Notes: generated by a model from the sequence alone, not told the origin. A stretch of 64,000 nt of DNA from Acinetobacter colistiniresistens (GCF_024582815.1 NZ_CP102099.1:3782001-3846000); one strand, 5' to 3'; shown: positions 47,157 through 56,554, counted from the stretch's first letter. Numbers and translations are program-made.

Positions 47157-47222
47157 CACCTATTTTTCAAAAAACTAATAAATCCTTATCAAATGTATAT
47201 TTAACAAGCATTTTCAGACATT

Positions 47223-48287
47223 TTAGCGTTTCAAAGAAGCACTAAAGTTCAACATTCGATCTAAGGGTAATTTCGCGCGTTCAGCTAAGGCTGGATCGAC
47301 GTGTATTTCTTGATCAGCATGTTGTAATACATGCAAAATACCATCCAGTTCATTCATTGCCATCCACGGGCAATGTGCACATGAACGACAAGTTGCCCCC
47401 TCACCTGCAGTTGGTGCTTCAAATAATTCCTTATCTGGCGCTGCTTGCTGCATTTTATAGAAAATGCCCCGATCTGTTGCCACAATCATTTGTTTATGCG
47501 GCAAGGTCTGTGCAGCTTTGATCAGTTGTGAAGTACTCCCCACTGCATCTGCAATATCCACCACCGATTCAGGTGACTCAGGATGAACCAATACCGCCGC
47601 ATCAGGGTAAAGCGCTTTCATTTGCGCAATACCACGCGCACGGAATTCTTCATGCACGATACATGCGCCATCCCACAACAACATTTCAGCACCTGTTTTC
47701 TTTTGAATATAACGACCTAAATGCTGATCTGGTGCCCAAATAATTTTTTCACCCAAACTATCTAAATGCTCAATAATCTCAACCGCACAACTTGAAGTCA
47801 CCACCCAATCGGCACGCGCTTTCACAGCCGCTGAGGTATTGGCATACACCACCACAGTATGATCAGGATGTTGATCGCAGAATGCTGTGAACTCATCCAC
47901 AGGGCAACCCAAATCGAGTGAACAGGTTGCTTCTAAAGTTGGCATCAATACGGTTTTTTCTGGTGATAAAATTTTAGAGGTTTCCCCCATAAACTTCACC
48001 CCAGCAACCACCAAGGTAGTCGCAGGATGATCACGACCAAAACGCGCCATTTCCAATGAATCAGAAACACAACCACCTGTCAGTTCGGCAAGCTCCTGCA
48101 CTTCAGGATCACAGTAATAGTGAGCCACAAGTACTGCATTACGTTTTTTCAACTCGGCTGCAATTTGGGCAAACTTTTCTTGTTTCACTTCTGGGCTAAG
48201 GCGATTGTCCTTTGGCTCGCCCAAACGATCTAAATGCGCCTGCACAATATTTTTGGCTTCGTTCGCAATTAAATTCGCATCATTCAT
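47223..48287 (-). CDS. nadA: quinolinate synthase A
   Basis: A 354-residue 4Fe-4S enzyme of NAD synthesis, which joins iminoaspartate and dihydroxyacetone phosphate to form quinolinate. Signatures are [20 protein letters not shown] near residue 55, [19 protein letters not shown], and the cluster ligand motif [12 protein letters not shown] near residue 300. The length is normal. It is the first gene upstream of the tRNA operon's promoter on the same strand. NadB and NadC are not adjacent. Confidence 0.95.
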   Translation of the reverse strand: MNDANLIANEAKNIVQAHLDRLGEPKDNRLSPEVKQEKFAQIAAELKKRNAVLVAHYYCDPEVQELAELTGGCVSDSLEMARFGRDHPATTLVVAGVKFMGETSKILSPEKTVLMPTLEATCSLDLGCPVDEFTAFCDQHPDHTVVVYANTSAAVKARADWVVTSSCAVEIIEHLDSLGEKIIWAPDQHLGRYIQKKTGAEMLLWDGACIVHEEFRARGIAQMKALYPDAAVLVHPESPESVVDIADAVGSTSQLIKAAQTLPHKQMIVATDRGIFYKMQQAAPDKELFEAPTAGEGATCRSCAHCPWMAMNELDGILHVLQHADQEIHVDPALAERAKLPLDRMLNFSASLKR

Positions 48288-48394
48288 AAAACGTCTTCTC
48301 TATCCTGCGTGCTTGCATCACTGCAAACTTTTAACGTGGGTAATGGCGTGATCATTTGGGAAAAATCACCTCATCCACAAACTAGCTTATAAAA

Positions 48395-48416
48395 AAAGCC
48401 CCACTGTGGAGGCTTT
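48395..48416 (-). terminator. terminator downstream of argJ
   Basis: AAAGCC (48395-48400) and GGCTTT (48411-48416) with inner CCAC/GTGG pairs form a stem followed on the minus strand by a run of seven T. It lies 15 bp after the argJ stop. Confidence 0.8.
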
Positions 48417-48430
48417 ATTATAACGCAAAT

Positions 48431-49651
48431 TTATGAGCGATAATCGGCATTAATTTTGACATAGTCATAAGAAAAGTCACAGGTATAGACTTTGTCTTTT
48501 GCTGTACCACGACCGAGGTCAATACGAATGCTAATTTCCTTCTCAGCCATGACAGCTGCACCGGCTGCTTCGGTATAGTCTGGGTTTGCACCACCATCTA
48601 GGCAAATCTGGACATCACCCAGCCAGACTTGAACCTTGCTGGTATCTAAGTTCGGTACACCCGCTTTACCAATCGCCATCACAATACGACCCCAGTTTGG
48701 ATCTGAAGCAAATAAAGCTGTTTTAATAAGTGGCGACTCGGCAACACTATAGGCAACATCACAACATTCTTGGGTATTGGCTCCGCCTTCCACCTGAACG
48801 GTAATGAACTTGGTTGCACCCTCACCATCACGCACGATCAATTGCGCCAAACGATTCATGATACGTGCAAGCACATCGAGCACTTGTTGATAACGTGCAT
48901 CGTCTTGGCTCTGGATTTCAGCACCACCAGCCAGACCCGTTGCCACAAAGATACAAGAGTCATTGGTCGAAGTATCACCATCAATGGTAATGCGGTTAAA
49001 GGAATGCTCAACCGTAGTTTGCAATAAACGCTGTACCAGTTCAGCACGAATCGGGGCATCGGTTGCCACAAAACTCAGCATGGTCGCCATGTTTGGACGA
49101 ATCATGCCTGCACCTTTACTAATACCCGTCATGGTATAGGTTACACCATCCAGTTCAAACTGTTCAGATGCACCTTTAGGTGTGGTATCTGTGGTCATGA
49201 TGCCTGATGCAGCGTCCGCCCAACGATCGGCATTTAAATCATTTAATGCAGGTTGAATGCCTTGCAATAAGCGTTCAATTGGGAGTTGCTCACCAATCAC
49301 ACCAGTTGAAAAGGGTAAAATTTGATTAGCTTGAACACCAGCTAATTCAGCCAACTTGGCACAAGTGGCTTGTGCATTTTGATAACCGACGGTTCCTGTT
49401 GCGGCATTAGCATTACCCGTGTTGATGATCAGATAACGTGGTGTGTTCTCGGCCAAATGCTTTTTACTTAATTGAACAGGCGCAGCAGCAAAGGCGCTTT
49501 GGGTAAATACCCCTGCAACGTTTGAGCCTTCGGCAAATTCAAAAATGACTAAATCTCGTCGATTTGGATAACGTACATACGCCTCAGTTGAGCCAATTTT
49601 TACACCCTGCACCACATGCATAAGTGGCATTGTTACGTCACCAACAGCCAT
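48431..49651 (-). CDS. argJ: bifunctional ornithine acetyltransferase / N-acetylglutamate synthase
   Basis: A 406-residue arginine-pathway enzyme of the self-cleaving Ntn family. The cleavage site, with nucleophilic Thr, is in [14 protein letters not shown] near residue 185. [16 protein letters not shown] near residue 85 and the C-terminal [21 protein letters not shown] motif are conserved. It recycles acetyl groups between ornithine and glutamate. ATG 49651, with GGAAG eight bases upstream, is preferred to one six codons earlier. It stands alone between a terminator and the palindromic element. Confidence 0.94.
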   Translation of the reverse strand: MAVGDVTMPLMHVVQGVKIGSTEAYVRYPNRRDLVIFEFAEGSNVAGVFTQSAFAAAPVQLSKKHLAENTPRYLIINTGNANAATGTVGYQNAQATCAKLAELAGVQANQILPFSTGVIGEQLPIERLLQGIQPALNDLNADRWADAASGIMTTDTTPKGASEQFELDGVTYTMTGISKGAGMIRPNMATMLSFVATDAPIRAELVQRLLQTTVEHSFNRITIDGDTSTNDSCIFVATGLAGGAEIQSQDDARYQQVLDVLARIMNRLAQLIVRDGEGATKFITVQVEGGANTQECCDVAYSVAESPLIKTALFASDPNWGRIVMAIGKAGVPNLDTSKVQVWLGDVQICLDGGANPDYTEAAGAAVMAEKEISIRIDLGRGTAKDKVYTCDFSYDYVKINADYRS

Positions 49652-49806
49652 TTTTAAACTTCCATTCAACTTGTTATGAAAGGCTTAAGCTTATTCCAAA
49701 AGGCGATTAAAATCGAGTATTAACGACATGGATAATTTATAAATTAAAAGTACTTTCATTGTCTGATTCTAACAAGATATTCATGCAGCAATCGCTATCG
49801 TGAGCC

Positions 49807-49894
49807 GGCATGGATGCCGCCCGTTGGACAGGGGCTACATGGATGTACCCTCTGTCCAACAAAAGATTTTTGTTACTTTTCATCTTTGAAAAGT
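49807..49894. repeat. three-hairpin palindromic element (REP/MITE-like)
   Basis: Three successive inverted repeats: GGCAT-GG-ATGCC (49807-49818), a 38-bp near-perfect hairpin from GTTGGACAG to CTGTCCAAC (49823-49860) with TACAT-GG-ATGTA at its tip, and ACTTTTCA-N4-TGAAAAGT (49875-49894). No coding gene is supported in the 319-bp gap. The GG between ATG-like arms recurs in two of the hairpins, as in repeated extragenic elements of Acinetobacter, though only one copy is in this window. Confidence 0.6.
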
Positions 49895-49970
49895 AAAAGA
49901 ATGCCTACACAAAATACATCTGATCCATTACAGATTTATGAGGCTATGCAGACTTTGGAATTAAAATTAT

Positions 49971-50456
49971 TTAAGCTTTGTTTTGCTCCAAACTCAGTAA
50001 AATCTGCTTCTTATCCAAACCACCTGCAAAACCAACTAATGCGCCACTCGCCCCAATCACCCGATGACAGGGCGCAATAATCGAAATCGGATTCTTACCA
50101 TTGGCTGCCCCGACTGCACGTACGGCTTTTTCATTACCTAACTGCACGGCAATCTCTTTATAACTGCGTGTTTCCCCATAAGGAATGGTCAATAACGCCT
50201 GCCAAACCTGTTGCTGAAATGCGGTACCTTGAAAGTCCAAAGGCAAATCAAATTGCTGGCGTTGCCCTGCAAAATACTGTTCTAATTGTTGTTTAACCTT
50301 ATGCAGCATTGGATGCTGACGATCTTCTATCAGTTCAGAAAGCCGTACCCGTTTATGGTCTTCATTGTCCCACATCACGGCGACCAACGCCTGATCATGT
50401 GCAACCAGTTTTAATGCACCTACAGGAGAATCCATGTACATATACACCAGTTGCAT
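49971..50456 (-). CDS. ogt: methylated-DNA-protein cysteine methyltransferase
   Basis: A 161-residue suicide DNA repair protein that takes alkyl groups from O6-alkylguanine. The active-site Cys is in IAPCHRVIG near residue 128, and the recognition helix IPYGETRSYKEIAVQLG comes before it. AGGAG six bases before ATG 50456 fixes the start. It lies 18 bp after the guanidinium exporter on the same strand, so the two are probably in one transcript. Confidence 0.93.
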   Translation of the reverse strand: MQLVYMYMDSPVGALKLVAHDQALVAVMWDNEDHKRVRLSELIEDRQHPMLHKVKQQLEQYFAGQRQQFDLPLDFQGTAFQQQVWQALLTIPYGETRSYKEIAVQLGNEKAVRAVGAANGKNPISIIAPCHRVIGASGALVGFAGGLDKKQILLSLEQNKA

Positions 50457-50474
50457 CACACGCTCCTTAGCTCA

Positions 50475-50792
50475 TTAATTTGATGACAGTTTCATTAACA
50501 TTAGACCCGATACGATCAATACCGCCGCGACCATCCGCATTGCGGTCATTGGTTCATTCAAGACCATGATTCCCACAATAAACGAACCAATCGCACCAAT
50601 ACCTGTCCAAATGGTATATGCCGTGCCAAGCGGGAGTGTCCGCATCGACATCGAAAGTAATACCACACTTAAAATCATGAAAACAATGGTCACAATACTT
50701 GGCGTTAACTTGGTAAACCCTTCAGACATCTTCATGGAATATGCCCAAATGACTTCAAAAATACCTGCCAAAATTAAAATTGCCCATGCCAT
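50475..50792 (-). CDS. gdx: guanidinium exporter, SMR family (Gdx/SugE)
   Basis: A 105-residue, four-helix transporter. The essential Glu is in LAGIFEVIWAYSMK (residue about 13), and the WTGIGAIGSFIVGI helix and the LNEPMTAMRM loop match SugE/Gdx rather than drug-exporting EmrE. ATG 50792 with GAG nine bases upstream gives the family length; a longer reading would translate the riboswitch. Gdx exchanges guanidinium for protons. Direct riboswitch control supports this substrate. Confidence 0.92.
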   Translation of the reverse strand: MAWAILILAGIFEVIWAYSMKMSEGFTKLTPSIVTIVFMILSVVLLSMSMRTLPLGTAYTIWTGIGAIGSFIVGIMVLNEPMTAMRMVAAVLIVSGLMLMKLSSN

Positions 50793-50817
50793 TTTATTAC
50801 GCTCAACTTTATCGAGT

Positions 50818-50861
50818 GTCGGGTCGTCCCAACGTGATTTTTTCGAGGGAGGTCGTCCTCC
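50818..50861 (-). promoter_or_regulatory. guanidine-II (mini-ykkC) riboswitch
   Basis: On the minus strand two hairpins with identical ACGA tetraloops lie 14 nt apart: GGAGG-ACGA-CCTCC (50861-50848) and GTTGGG-ACGA-CCCGAC (50833-50818). Two stem-loops with ACGR loops are the complete signature of the guanidine-II riboswitch. It is 25 nt from the gdx start codon. Guanidine binding pairs the loops and is thought to free the ribosome site. The GAG ribosome site is just beyond the second hairpin. Confidence 0.9.
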
Positions 50862-50960
50862 TAGGTGCAGCAGTGTACTGTAAAACATGAAAACTATGTG
50901 ATTTGTTATGTATCTAAAACGACTAAGATATTGAAACAAAAAACTTTCTATGGAAATGAA

Positions 50961-51506
50961 TCACTGCCAGACAATCTGATCGACCCGCATCAATTCACAT
51001 GCGCCATTACCCGTATCCTCTCGAGATAAGGAGCTCTTCCAACGCCAGCCATCTTGGGTCTGAATCTCAATCAGAGCCCCTTTTAAATAGACCAAATCAT
51101 CTTGTTTAATTTTTTTCATTTGTGAGGCAATCGCGGCATTGGCAGGCACCAAATGCATATTGGCGCTATGGGTTGCGATCTGCCGAAGTGGGATTGGAGG
51201 TTCGTGATCAATGGACCAACGATACCAACGGTTACTTTGGGAAATATCAATCTGTTTGTAGACCTGAGGATTGGCCATATCACCCCAGCCAACAGCGATA
51301 TCCATCGGCGAAAACTCAGCTTCACGCCCCAAGTTATAGTCTTCTCTCGACAATACCCGAAATGAACCTTCATAATTTTCTAATGCCACAACTTGCACAC
51401 CTTGCTGGGTACTAATCTGACTGATATCAGGTGTAGGCTTAATCCATTTTGTCCACAGCATCCAACCGAGTGCAATCACCAGCAAGCCATACATCCATCT
51501 TGGCAT
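50961..51506 (-). CDS. conserved hypothetical, membrane-anchored (181 aa)
   Basis: An N-terminal membrane helix (about 5-20, YGLLVIALGWMLWTKW) is followed by a periplasmic domain rich in Trp (VGWGDMANPQVYKQID, NRWYRWSID) and ending with KGALIEIQTQDGWRWKSSLS. It has the look of a small beta-rich domain, but I do not recognise the family. It starts one base after the stop of the 166-residue unknown, so the two are translationally linked. Gene pair function is unknown. Confidence 0.7.
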   Translation of the reverse strand: MPRWMYGLLVIALGWMLWTKWIKPTPDISQISTQQGVQVVALENYEGSFRVLSREDYNLGREAEFSPMDIAVGWGDMANPQVYKQIDISQSNRWYRWSIDHEPPIPLRQIATHSANMHLVPANAAIASQMKKIKQDDLVYLKGALIEIQTQDGWRWKSSLSREDTGNGACELMRVDQIVWQ

Positions 51507-51507
51507 G

Positions 51508-52008
51508 TTATTGATCCTGTTTATTGCGTAAAGCTCTTATCCATTGCTTAAATCGCTCGATAGCAGCTGAAAAAAACTGCTGCATCAGACTGAAGACATT
51601 TTCATCTTGCTGCTCATATTTATTCTGAACTACATGTTGTTTAGAGGTCGCCAGTTCCATCGGTTCATAATGCGGCATGGTTTGCTGTAATTCTGCCCCC
51701 AGATTCAAACCTTGCAGTGCTACTGTTACCTCAGGAATGGCATCTTGATGATAAAGCGCTAAATGACGCGCTTCTAAATCAATACTGTGTTCAATCAATT
51801 GATCTGAAAAAGGCAGTAATGCTTTTCTAACACGCAGTACTTCTACAGCACTGCTCATATGGGGAATATAGTAAAAACTGACATGCATACTGCCATCAGC
51901 AGGAATCAATTCAAGCTGAGAGGCCGACACACCTGTAACTTTTTCGCGTAAATTGGTCGACGGGTTTGCTTTATCTATTATTGGATTGTGTTGTTGTTCT
52001 AAAGCCAT
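51508..52008 (-). CDS. conserved hypothetical protein (166 aa)
   Basis: A soluble polar protein without signal peptide. A central region around FYYIPHMSSAVEVLRVRKALL and a basic C-terminal helix (AAIERFKQWIRALRNKQD) are visible. No family is recognised. It is translated in one unit with the membrane-anchored gene next to it, which starts one base later. Confidence 0.65.
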   Translation of the reverse strand: MALEQQHNPIIDKANPSTNLREKVTGVSASQLELIPADGSMHVSFYYIPHMSSAVEVLRVRKALLPFSDQLIEHSIDLEARHLALYHQDAIPEVTVALQGLNLGAELQQTMPHYEPMELATSKQHVVQNKYEQQDENVFSLMQQFFSAAIERFKQWIRALRNKQDQ

Positions 52009-52090
52009 TTATGCACCATGAATGACTCAAAAAAGATACTGTCAGTATAAACCAACAGTATCTCGAAAAAATGACATTTTAAACAAAATA

Positions 52091-52993
52091 TCAGAACTTT
52101 AGCGACAGACCGGCGCCATAGATCCAACCCGTTTTAGAGTCACTGGCCGTTTGCCAATTGGTCTGCTTACGCCCGTTACTATAAGCATAGCCAACATCAA
52201 TAAAAGGCATGACGCGGTTCTTGACGATTTCATAGCGGGTTTTGACCCCCACTTCTGCATCGGCAAGACCGGTTTTAGTCGCATACTTGGATTCATCACG
52301 CAGTACCCATTCCATTTCCAGATAAGGCTGCATAATCAATTTTTGCGTCAACAACAGATCTCGTTCTGTTTCCAACACAAAGCGCCATTGTTGATTTTGT
52401 CCGATATACAGATGCGCATCGGTTTCAAAGAAATACTGGGCCATGCCATGTAAACCGACCACACCCTCAAATTGCTCCTTATCTACTTCACGGTCAGGGT
52501 TATATCGGTAATTCACCCCTGCTTGTACATCCCAGAAATCTGCAATGTTTCGACTATATAACGCCGCCAGACTTTGCTCCGATTTTTCTGACTCGGCTTT
52601 GGCATAATCGGCAAGGATGAATAATTTATTTTCATCGGTTCCCACCCAAGTTTTTAACTTGGATTTGAGTGTGCCCTGTCCATCCTCATCAAGTAGCCAT
52701 TGCGTATCTAACTGTGTCGCCTGATAGATTTGCCCACCATGCTCCTTATAATGACCCGCATGCTCATCTTTATTTGGCATCTGTGGAGGAATAGTTGAGC
52801 TTTGATGTTGCAAATGATCCATCGCAGAGGTAGCGCTCATGGGCATATTCTGCTGCGCCGGCATATCCATTTGCATCATTTGATCATGTCCTTCATGTGC
52901 AAAAGTGAATGCACTTAAAGAAGAAACCAATCCGCCCACCGCCAATAATTGTGTATATCGTTTCATCTTGGAAGATTGCTTAGTGATGTGCAT
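52091..52993 (-). CDS. copB: copper resistance protein CopB, outer membrane
   Basis: A 300-residue outer-membrane protein. After a short leader, the signal helix YTQLLAVGGLVSSLSAFTFA precedes a His/Met-rich segment (HEGHDQMMQMDMPAQQNM). The CopB beta-barrel follows, with LDTQWLLDEDGQGTLKSKLK and GVNYRYNPDREVDKEQFEG. ATG 52993 with GGGAG six bases upstream overlaps the copA end by 14 bp, so copA and copB are coupled. It probably binds or stores copper at the outer membrane. Confidence 0.88.
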   Translation of the reverse strand: MHITKQSSKMKRYTQLLAVGGLVSSLSAFTFAHEGHDQMMQMDMPAQQNMPMSATSAMDHLQHQSSTIPPQMPNKDEHAGHYKEHGGQIYQATQLDTQWLLDEDGQGTLKSKLKTWVGTDENKLFILADYAKAESEKSEQSLAALYSRNIADFWDVQAGVNYRYNPDREVDKEQFEGVVGLHGMAQYFFETDAHLYIGQNQQWRFVLETERDLLLTQKLIMQPYLEMEWVLRDESKYATKTGLADAEVGVKTRYEIVKNRVMPFIDVGYAYSNGRKQTNWQTASDSKTGWIYGAGLSLKF

Positions 52994-54830
52994 GGCTCGC
53001 TCCCTGAGATGATTGAACTGGTGTTGTTTGTGCTGCTTTGTTGTCATCCACATTGGCAACAATTAACTTACTCATCATGCCTGCACTCATGTGATACAAC
53101 AGATGACAATGGATCGCCCATTCACCGATTTCATCCGCAGTCAATAAAGCCGTAACGGTCTTGCCTGGCGGCACAATCAAGGTATGTTTATTTGGCATAT
53201 CTTGAGGTGCCTGACCATTTTCCAGCTGCATAAACATGCCATGTAAATGCATCGGATGCGCCATCATACTGTCATTGACAAATTTAAGACGGATACGTTC
53301 ACCATAACGCACGGTTAAAGGCTTAAAGTCAGGATCACTAAACTTCTTACCATCAATGGTCCAGATATAACGCTCCATGGTACCGCCCAAACGAATCACC
53401 ACTTCACGTTCTGCTGGGCGACTATAGCTTTCAGGCTGCGGATTTAAGGATTGCAAATCTGCATAACTTAAGGCTTTATGCCCCGTAGGCGTTGCCGCAT
53501 TGGCCCAGCCCTGTACGGTATCCGTATTTGATGTGTCCTTAGTTGTAGCTGCTTGATGCTGGCTATGATCCATATTGCTCATATCCATTTGAGCATGTGC
53601 GCTATGATCCATCGTTGGCTGCGAAGTTGTTGCGGTTTTCGCTTGGTCTTGTGGCGTCTGGTGCTGGCTATGATCCATCTTAGCCATATTCATTGGCTGA
53701 TCTGAACCATGATTCATTTTGCTCATATCCATCTGACCATGTGCACCGTGATCCATGCCCATATCTTCCATGGTCAACAAGGCACGTGGTCGCGCTTTAG
53801 GGATTTGAACTGCTTGGGTGTTGGGTGTCATGTCATTGTGCAATGACGCAATAGCAAAGCCCGTACGATCAATCGACTCCGCTTCGATTTGATAATGGAC
53901 CTGTTTCGGCTCAACCAATACATCATAAGTTTCGGCTGTTCCAATACGGAATTCATCCACAGGAACAGGTTTCACTGGCTGACCATCGGCACTGACCACG
54001 GTCATTTTTAAGTTGGGAATACGTACATCAAAGAAGGACATTGCCGATGCGTTAATAAAACGCAGGCGTACTTTTTCTCCTGCTTTAAAAGCACCGGTCC
54101 AGTTTTGCTGTGGGGTCTGACCATTGACCAAGAAGGTATAGCCGTCTACATCTCCTATGTCAGTTTTGGCCATACGCATCTGATTCCATGCGGAACGGTC
54201 TTGCCATGTAGCTTTTAAACCTTGCGTTTTAACCTGTTTCCAGACATCACCCAGTGTTTCTCGATGGTTTTGATAGTATTCAGCAGACTTTTTCAAATTC
54301 GCCATGATCTTGTCACTTTCCGTTTCATGGAAATCCGACAACATCACCACGTAGTCACGCTCTGCTTGTTCATGTGCAGCAACAGGTTGCTTGCCTTTTG
54401 GATAAATCACCAACGCGCCATACAAACCGTCTTGTTCCTGTCCTTTGCTATGTGCGTGATACCAATAGGTGCCGTTTTGACGTACTTTAAAACGATATTC
54501 AAAACTGCCATTTGGCTTAATTCCTTGGAAGCCATTAAAACCAGGCACACCATCCATCAAACCTGGGAGTAGCAGTCCATGCCAATGCAAAGAAGTATCT
54601 TGATTTTTAAGCTGGTTATGCACATGAATTACCGCTTCATCACCCTCTTCAAACTCTAATAGCGGGGCGATAAATTTACCGTTTACGGTAATGCGTTTGA
54701 CGGGCTTACCCGTGACATTCACCATCCCTTGATTAATGTTCAGATGATATTCTTTAATTGCAGCCAGACTATAAGGCGCAAACAATAGACTTAAGCTAGC
54801 AACAACGCCAGCGTATAGTTTTGAAGACAT
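52980..54830 (-). CDS. copA: multicopper oxidase CopA
   Basis: A 616-residue periplasmic copper oxidase. Signal peptide (residues 1-23), then copper-ligand motifs SLHWHGLLLPG, GTYWYHAHSKGQ, MAHPMHLHGMF and WAIHCHLLYHMSAGMM in order from N- to C-terminus, giving the type 1 and trinuclear sites. A Met/His-rich insert of repeated MDHSQH, MDMSKM and NHG units at about 350-440 may bind Cu(I). The end SHAHH is also His-rich. It oxidises Cu(I) to Cu(II). Upstream of copB. Confidence 0.93.
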   Translation of the reverse strand: MSSKLYAGVVASLSLLFAPYSLAAIKEYHLNINQGMVNVTGKPVKRITVNGKFIAPLLEFEEGDEAVIHVHNQLKNQDTSLHWHGLLLPGLMDGVPGFNGFQGIKPNGSFEYRFKVRQNGTYWYHAHSKGQEQDGLYGALVIYPKGKQPVAAHEQAERDYVVMLSDFHETESDKIMANLKKSAEYYQNHRETLGDVWKQVKTQGLKATWQDRSAWNQMRMAKTDIGDVDGYTFLVNGQTPQQNWTGAFKAGEKVRLRFINASAMSFFDVRIPNLKMTVVSADGQPVKPVPVDEFRIGTAETYDVLVEPKQVHYQIEAESIDRTGFAIASLHNDMTPNTQAVQIPKARPRALLTMEDMGMDHGAHGQMDMSKMNHGSDQPMNMAKMDHSQHQTPQDQAKTATTSQPTMDHSAHAQMDMSNMDHSQHQAATTKDTSNTDTVQGWANAATPTGHKALSYADLQSLNPQPESYSRPAEREVVIRLGGTMERYIWTIDGKKFSDPDFKPLTVRYGERIRLKFVNDSMMAHPMHLHGMFMQLENGQAPQDMPNKHTLIVPPGKTVTALLTADEIGEWAIHCHLLYHMSAGMMSKLIVANVDDNKAAQTTPVQSSQGASHAHH

Positions 54831-54899
54831 GATAATTTCCTAATCTGTTAACTTTTCAAATTGCTCTTTTCATGGACAGAAAGAGCCTGTAAAGACAGA

Positions 54900-55322
54900 T
54901 TAGGCTTTAGGAGGGCGTAGAATCTCTTGCCAGTAGCCAGCAAGATGTCGAGCTTGATAATCCGTATTGGTACGGGTATTCAGCTCTAAAAAAGGTGTAG
55001 CCCCTAAACTTGGGCCCTGCGGATCCAAAGCCAGATTAACGCTTTGACAATGCGAGATACTATTGCAGTCCTGACAATGTTGATTGTTATGTAGTTTCCC
55101 ATCATGACATTGTGCTGAACGCAATGAATCTGTTTTCGATTGCATATGATGATGTTGATCCATCATTTGCTGATCATGACAAGCCATGCTTGGAATTGAA
55201 ACTGAGCTGTTTTGATCGGATTGAATCGCTTGAACAGCAGCCACAGCCACGCCACTTCCCCCGATGAAAAATATCATCAGGAATACAAACCACAGACGTT
55301 TGTATCGCTTAAGAAGTTGCAC
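54900..55322 (-). CDS. small periplasmic Cys/His/Met-rich copper-operon protein
   Basis: A 140-residue exported protein. A signal peptide (LWFVFLMIFFIGGSGVAVAA) leads to a region rich in metal ligands: ACHDQQMMDQHHHMQS, and HNNQHCQDCNSISHCQS with CxxC. Its family is not certain; it resembles the small proteins often first in copper operons. It is 69 bp upstream of copA on the same strand. GTG 55322 with AAGGA seven bases upstream is the start. It may bind copper in the periplasm. No copRS genes are near. Confidence 0.7.
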   Translation of the reverse strand: MQLLKRYKRLWFVFLMIFFIGGSGVAVAAVQAIQSDQNSSVSIPSMACHDQQMMDQHHHMQSKTDSLRSAQCHDGKLHNNQHCQDCNSISHCQSVNLALDPQGPSLGATPFLELNTRTNTDYQARHLAGYWQEILRPPKA

Positions 55323-55360
55323 TTCATGTTCCTTGTTTCAATGATCAAAAAAGAATTTAG

Positions 55361-55370
55361 CCTAGCTAGG
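55361..55370. promoter_or_regulatory. palindrome in the copper operon promoter
   Basis: CCTAGCTAGG is a perfect 10-bp palindrome 38 bp upstream of the first gene of the copper operon. It could be a metal-regulator site, but it does not match the CueR or CopR motifs I know. Confidence 0.3.
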
Positions 55371-55520
55371 ATAAGTTTTTTTACAGTGATGCACAATCAT
55401 CTTTGTATTTGAATTTCGATAATTGCAGCGACATCCCACCCTAAACTGCTGCTTTATCAAACGAACTGATCTACGAATAAGCACGAGTAAAAATAAAGCA
55501 AAATGAATAAGTTAATGCAC

Positions 55521-55549
55521 AAAAAAAGGACAGAAAACTGTCCTTTTTT
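55521..55549. terminator. bidirectional terminator between rpe and the copper operon
   Basis: AAGGACAG and CTGTCCTT with a 4-nt AAAA loop (55526-55545) form an 8-bp stem flanked by A- and T-tracts. It can stop rpe transcripts on the minus strand before the copper promoter. Confidence 0.85.
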
Positions 55550-55606
55550 GATTGTTTTGCTGTGAATATAAACAACTGAAATCATTTTGTTTATTTTAAC
55601 AACATC

Positions 55607-55678
55607 TTATCCACCTGCTTATCAACACGGTTATCCACCGAGTTATAAACAAAGTTATCCACAAGCTTATGTGAATAA
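55607..55678 (+). repeat. six-unit array of DnaA-box-like 9-mers, 12-bp period
   Basis: TTATCCACC (55607), TTATCAACA (55619), TTATCCACC (55631), TTATAAACA (55643), TTATCCACA (55655) and TTATGTGAA (55667) begin exactly 12 bp apart, each followed by three variable bases. The fifth is the perfect DnaA consensus, and the others differ at one to a few positions. The array is between the rpe stop and a terminator, 14 bp from the end of rpe. It could bind several DnaA protomers cooperatively. No replication gene is near. Confidence 0.7.
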
Positions 55679-55691
55679 TAGAATGAAAATA

Positions 55692-56378
55692 CTAAACTTG
55701 TGTTGCACCAACTTGAGCCAGTTCTGCACGCATTTTATCAATTACAGTCTTATAGTCAGGTTGACCAAAAATCGCTGAGCCTGCGACAAACATATCTGCA
55801 CCCGCCTCTGCAATTTCACGAATATTGGCTGGCCCGACACCACCATCGACTTCTAAACGGATATCGCGACCACTGGCATCAATAATCTGACGTGCTTGGC
55901 GTAATTTTTCCAACGTCATTGGAATGAATTTTTGCCCGCCAAAACCAGGGTTAACACTCATCAATAAAATTTGATCGACTTTATCCAGCACATAATCAAG
56001 ATAGTGCAACGGCGTTGCTGGATTGAAAACCAAACCGGCCTTGGCACCACCAGCCTTAATCAACTGCAAAGAACGGTCAATATGATCGGTTGCTTCAGGA
56101 TGGAAGGTAATAATGTCTGCACCAGCATCCAAGAAATCGCCAATCATACGATCAACAGGAGATACCATCAGATGCACATCAATCGGCGCTTTGATACCAT
56201 AGTTTTTCAGGGCCTTACATACCCCTGCACCAAAAGTCAGGTTAGGTACATAGTGGTTATCCATCACATCAAAATGTACAACGTCTGCACCTGCAGCTAG
56301 CACTTTTTCTACATCTTCACCTAAACGTGCAAAATCAGCAGATAAAATCGAAGGTGCAATTAAATAAGGCTTGGACAT
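55692..56378 (-). CDS. rpe: ribulose-phosphate 3-epimerase
   Basis: A 228-residue TIM-barrel enzyme of the pentose phosphate pathway that interconverts ribulose 5-phosphate and xylulose 5-phosphate. Motifs: [14 protein letters not shown] with catalytic residues, [28 protein letters not shown] and [14 protein letters not shown] 56378 with AGG upstream gives the family length; the track with 13 more residues lacks support. The DnaA-like array lies just after its stop. Confidence 0.94.
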   Translation of the reverse strand: MSKPYLIAPSILSADFARLGEDVEKVLAAGADVVHFDVMDNHYVPNLTFGAGVCKALKNYGIKAPIDVHLMVSPVDRMIGDFLDAGADIITFHPEATDHIDRSLQLIKAGGAKAGLVFNPATPLHYLDYVLDKVDQILLMSVNPGFGGQKFIPMTLEKLRQARQIIDASGRDIRLEVDGGVGPANIREIAEAGADMFVAGSAIFGQPDYKTVIDKMRAELAQVGATQV

Positions 56379-56554
56379 GGATGACCTGGCAAACTCTGAG
56401 AAAAATGATGCATGCATTATAGCAAACTTAGTCCGCTTAGGTCTGTTACAAAGTCATTATTGCAACCTTGCAACACCACGTTGCATCTAGACAGTTTTTA
56501 TCTCCTGTTAGCTTTGCTATGTTATTCAATGAAATTTTAGGATAGAAGAGCAAT

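Noticed and set aside
49814..50080. Plus-strand ORF over the palindromic element
   Set aside because: It reads through the hairpins and the 3' end of ogt in antisense, with no coding signs.
50793..50939. N-terminal extension of the exporter by 49 codons
   Set aside because: It translates the guanidine-II riboswitch, and a ribosome site and the SMR family length place the start at 50792.
55587..55778. ORF with a YPPSY-like repeat on the plus strand
   Set aside because: The repeat comes from the 12-bp DNA array and the frame runs into rpe antisense; no ribosome site.
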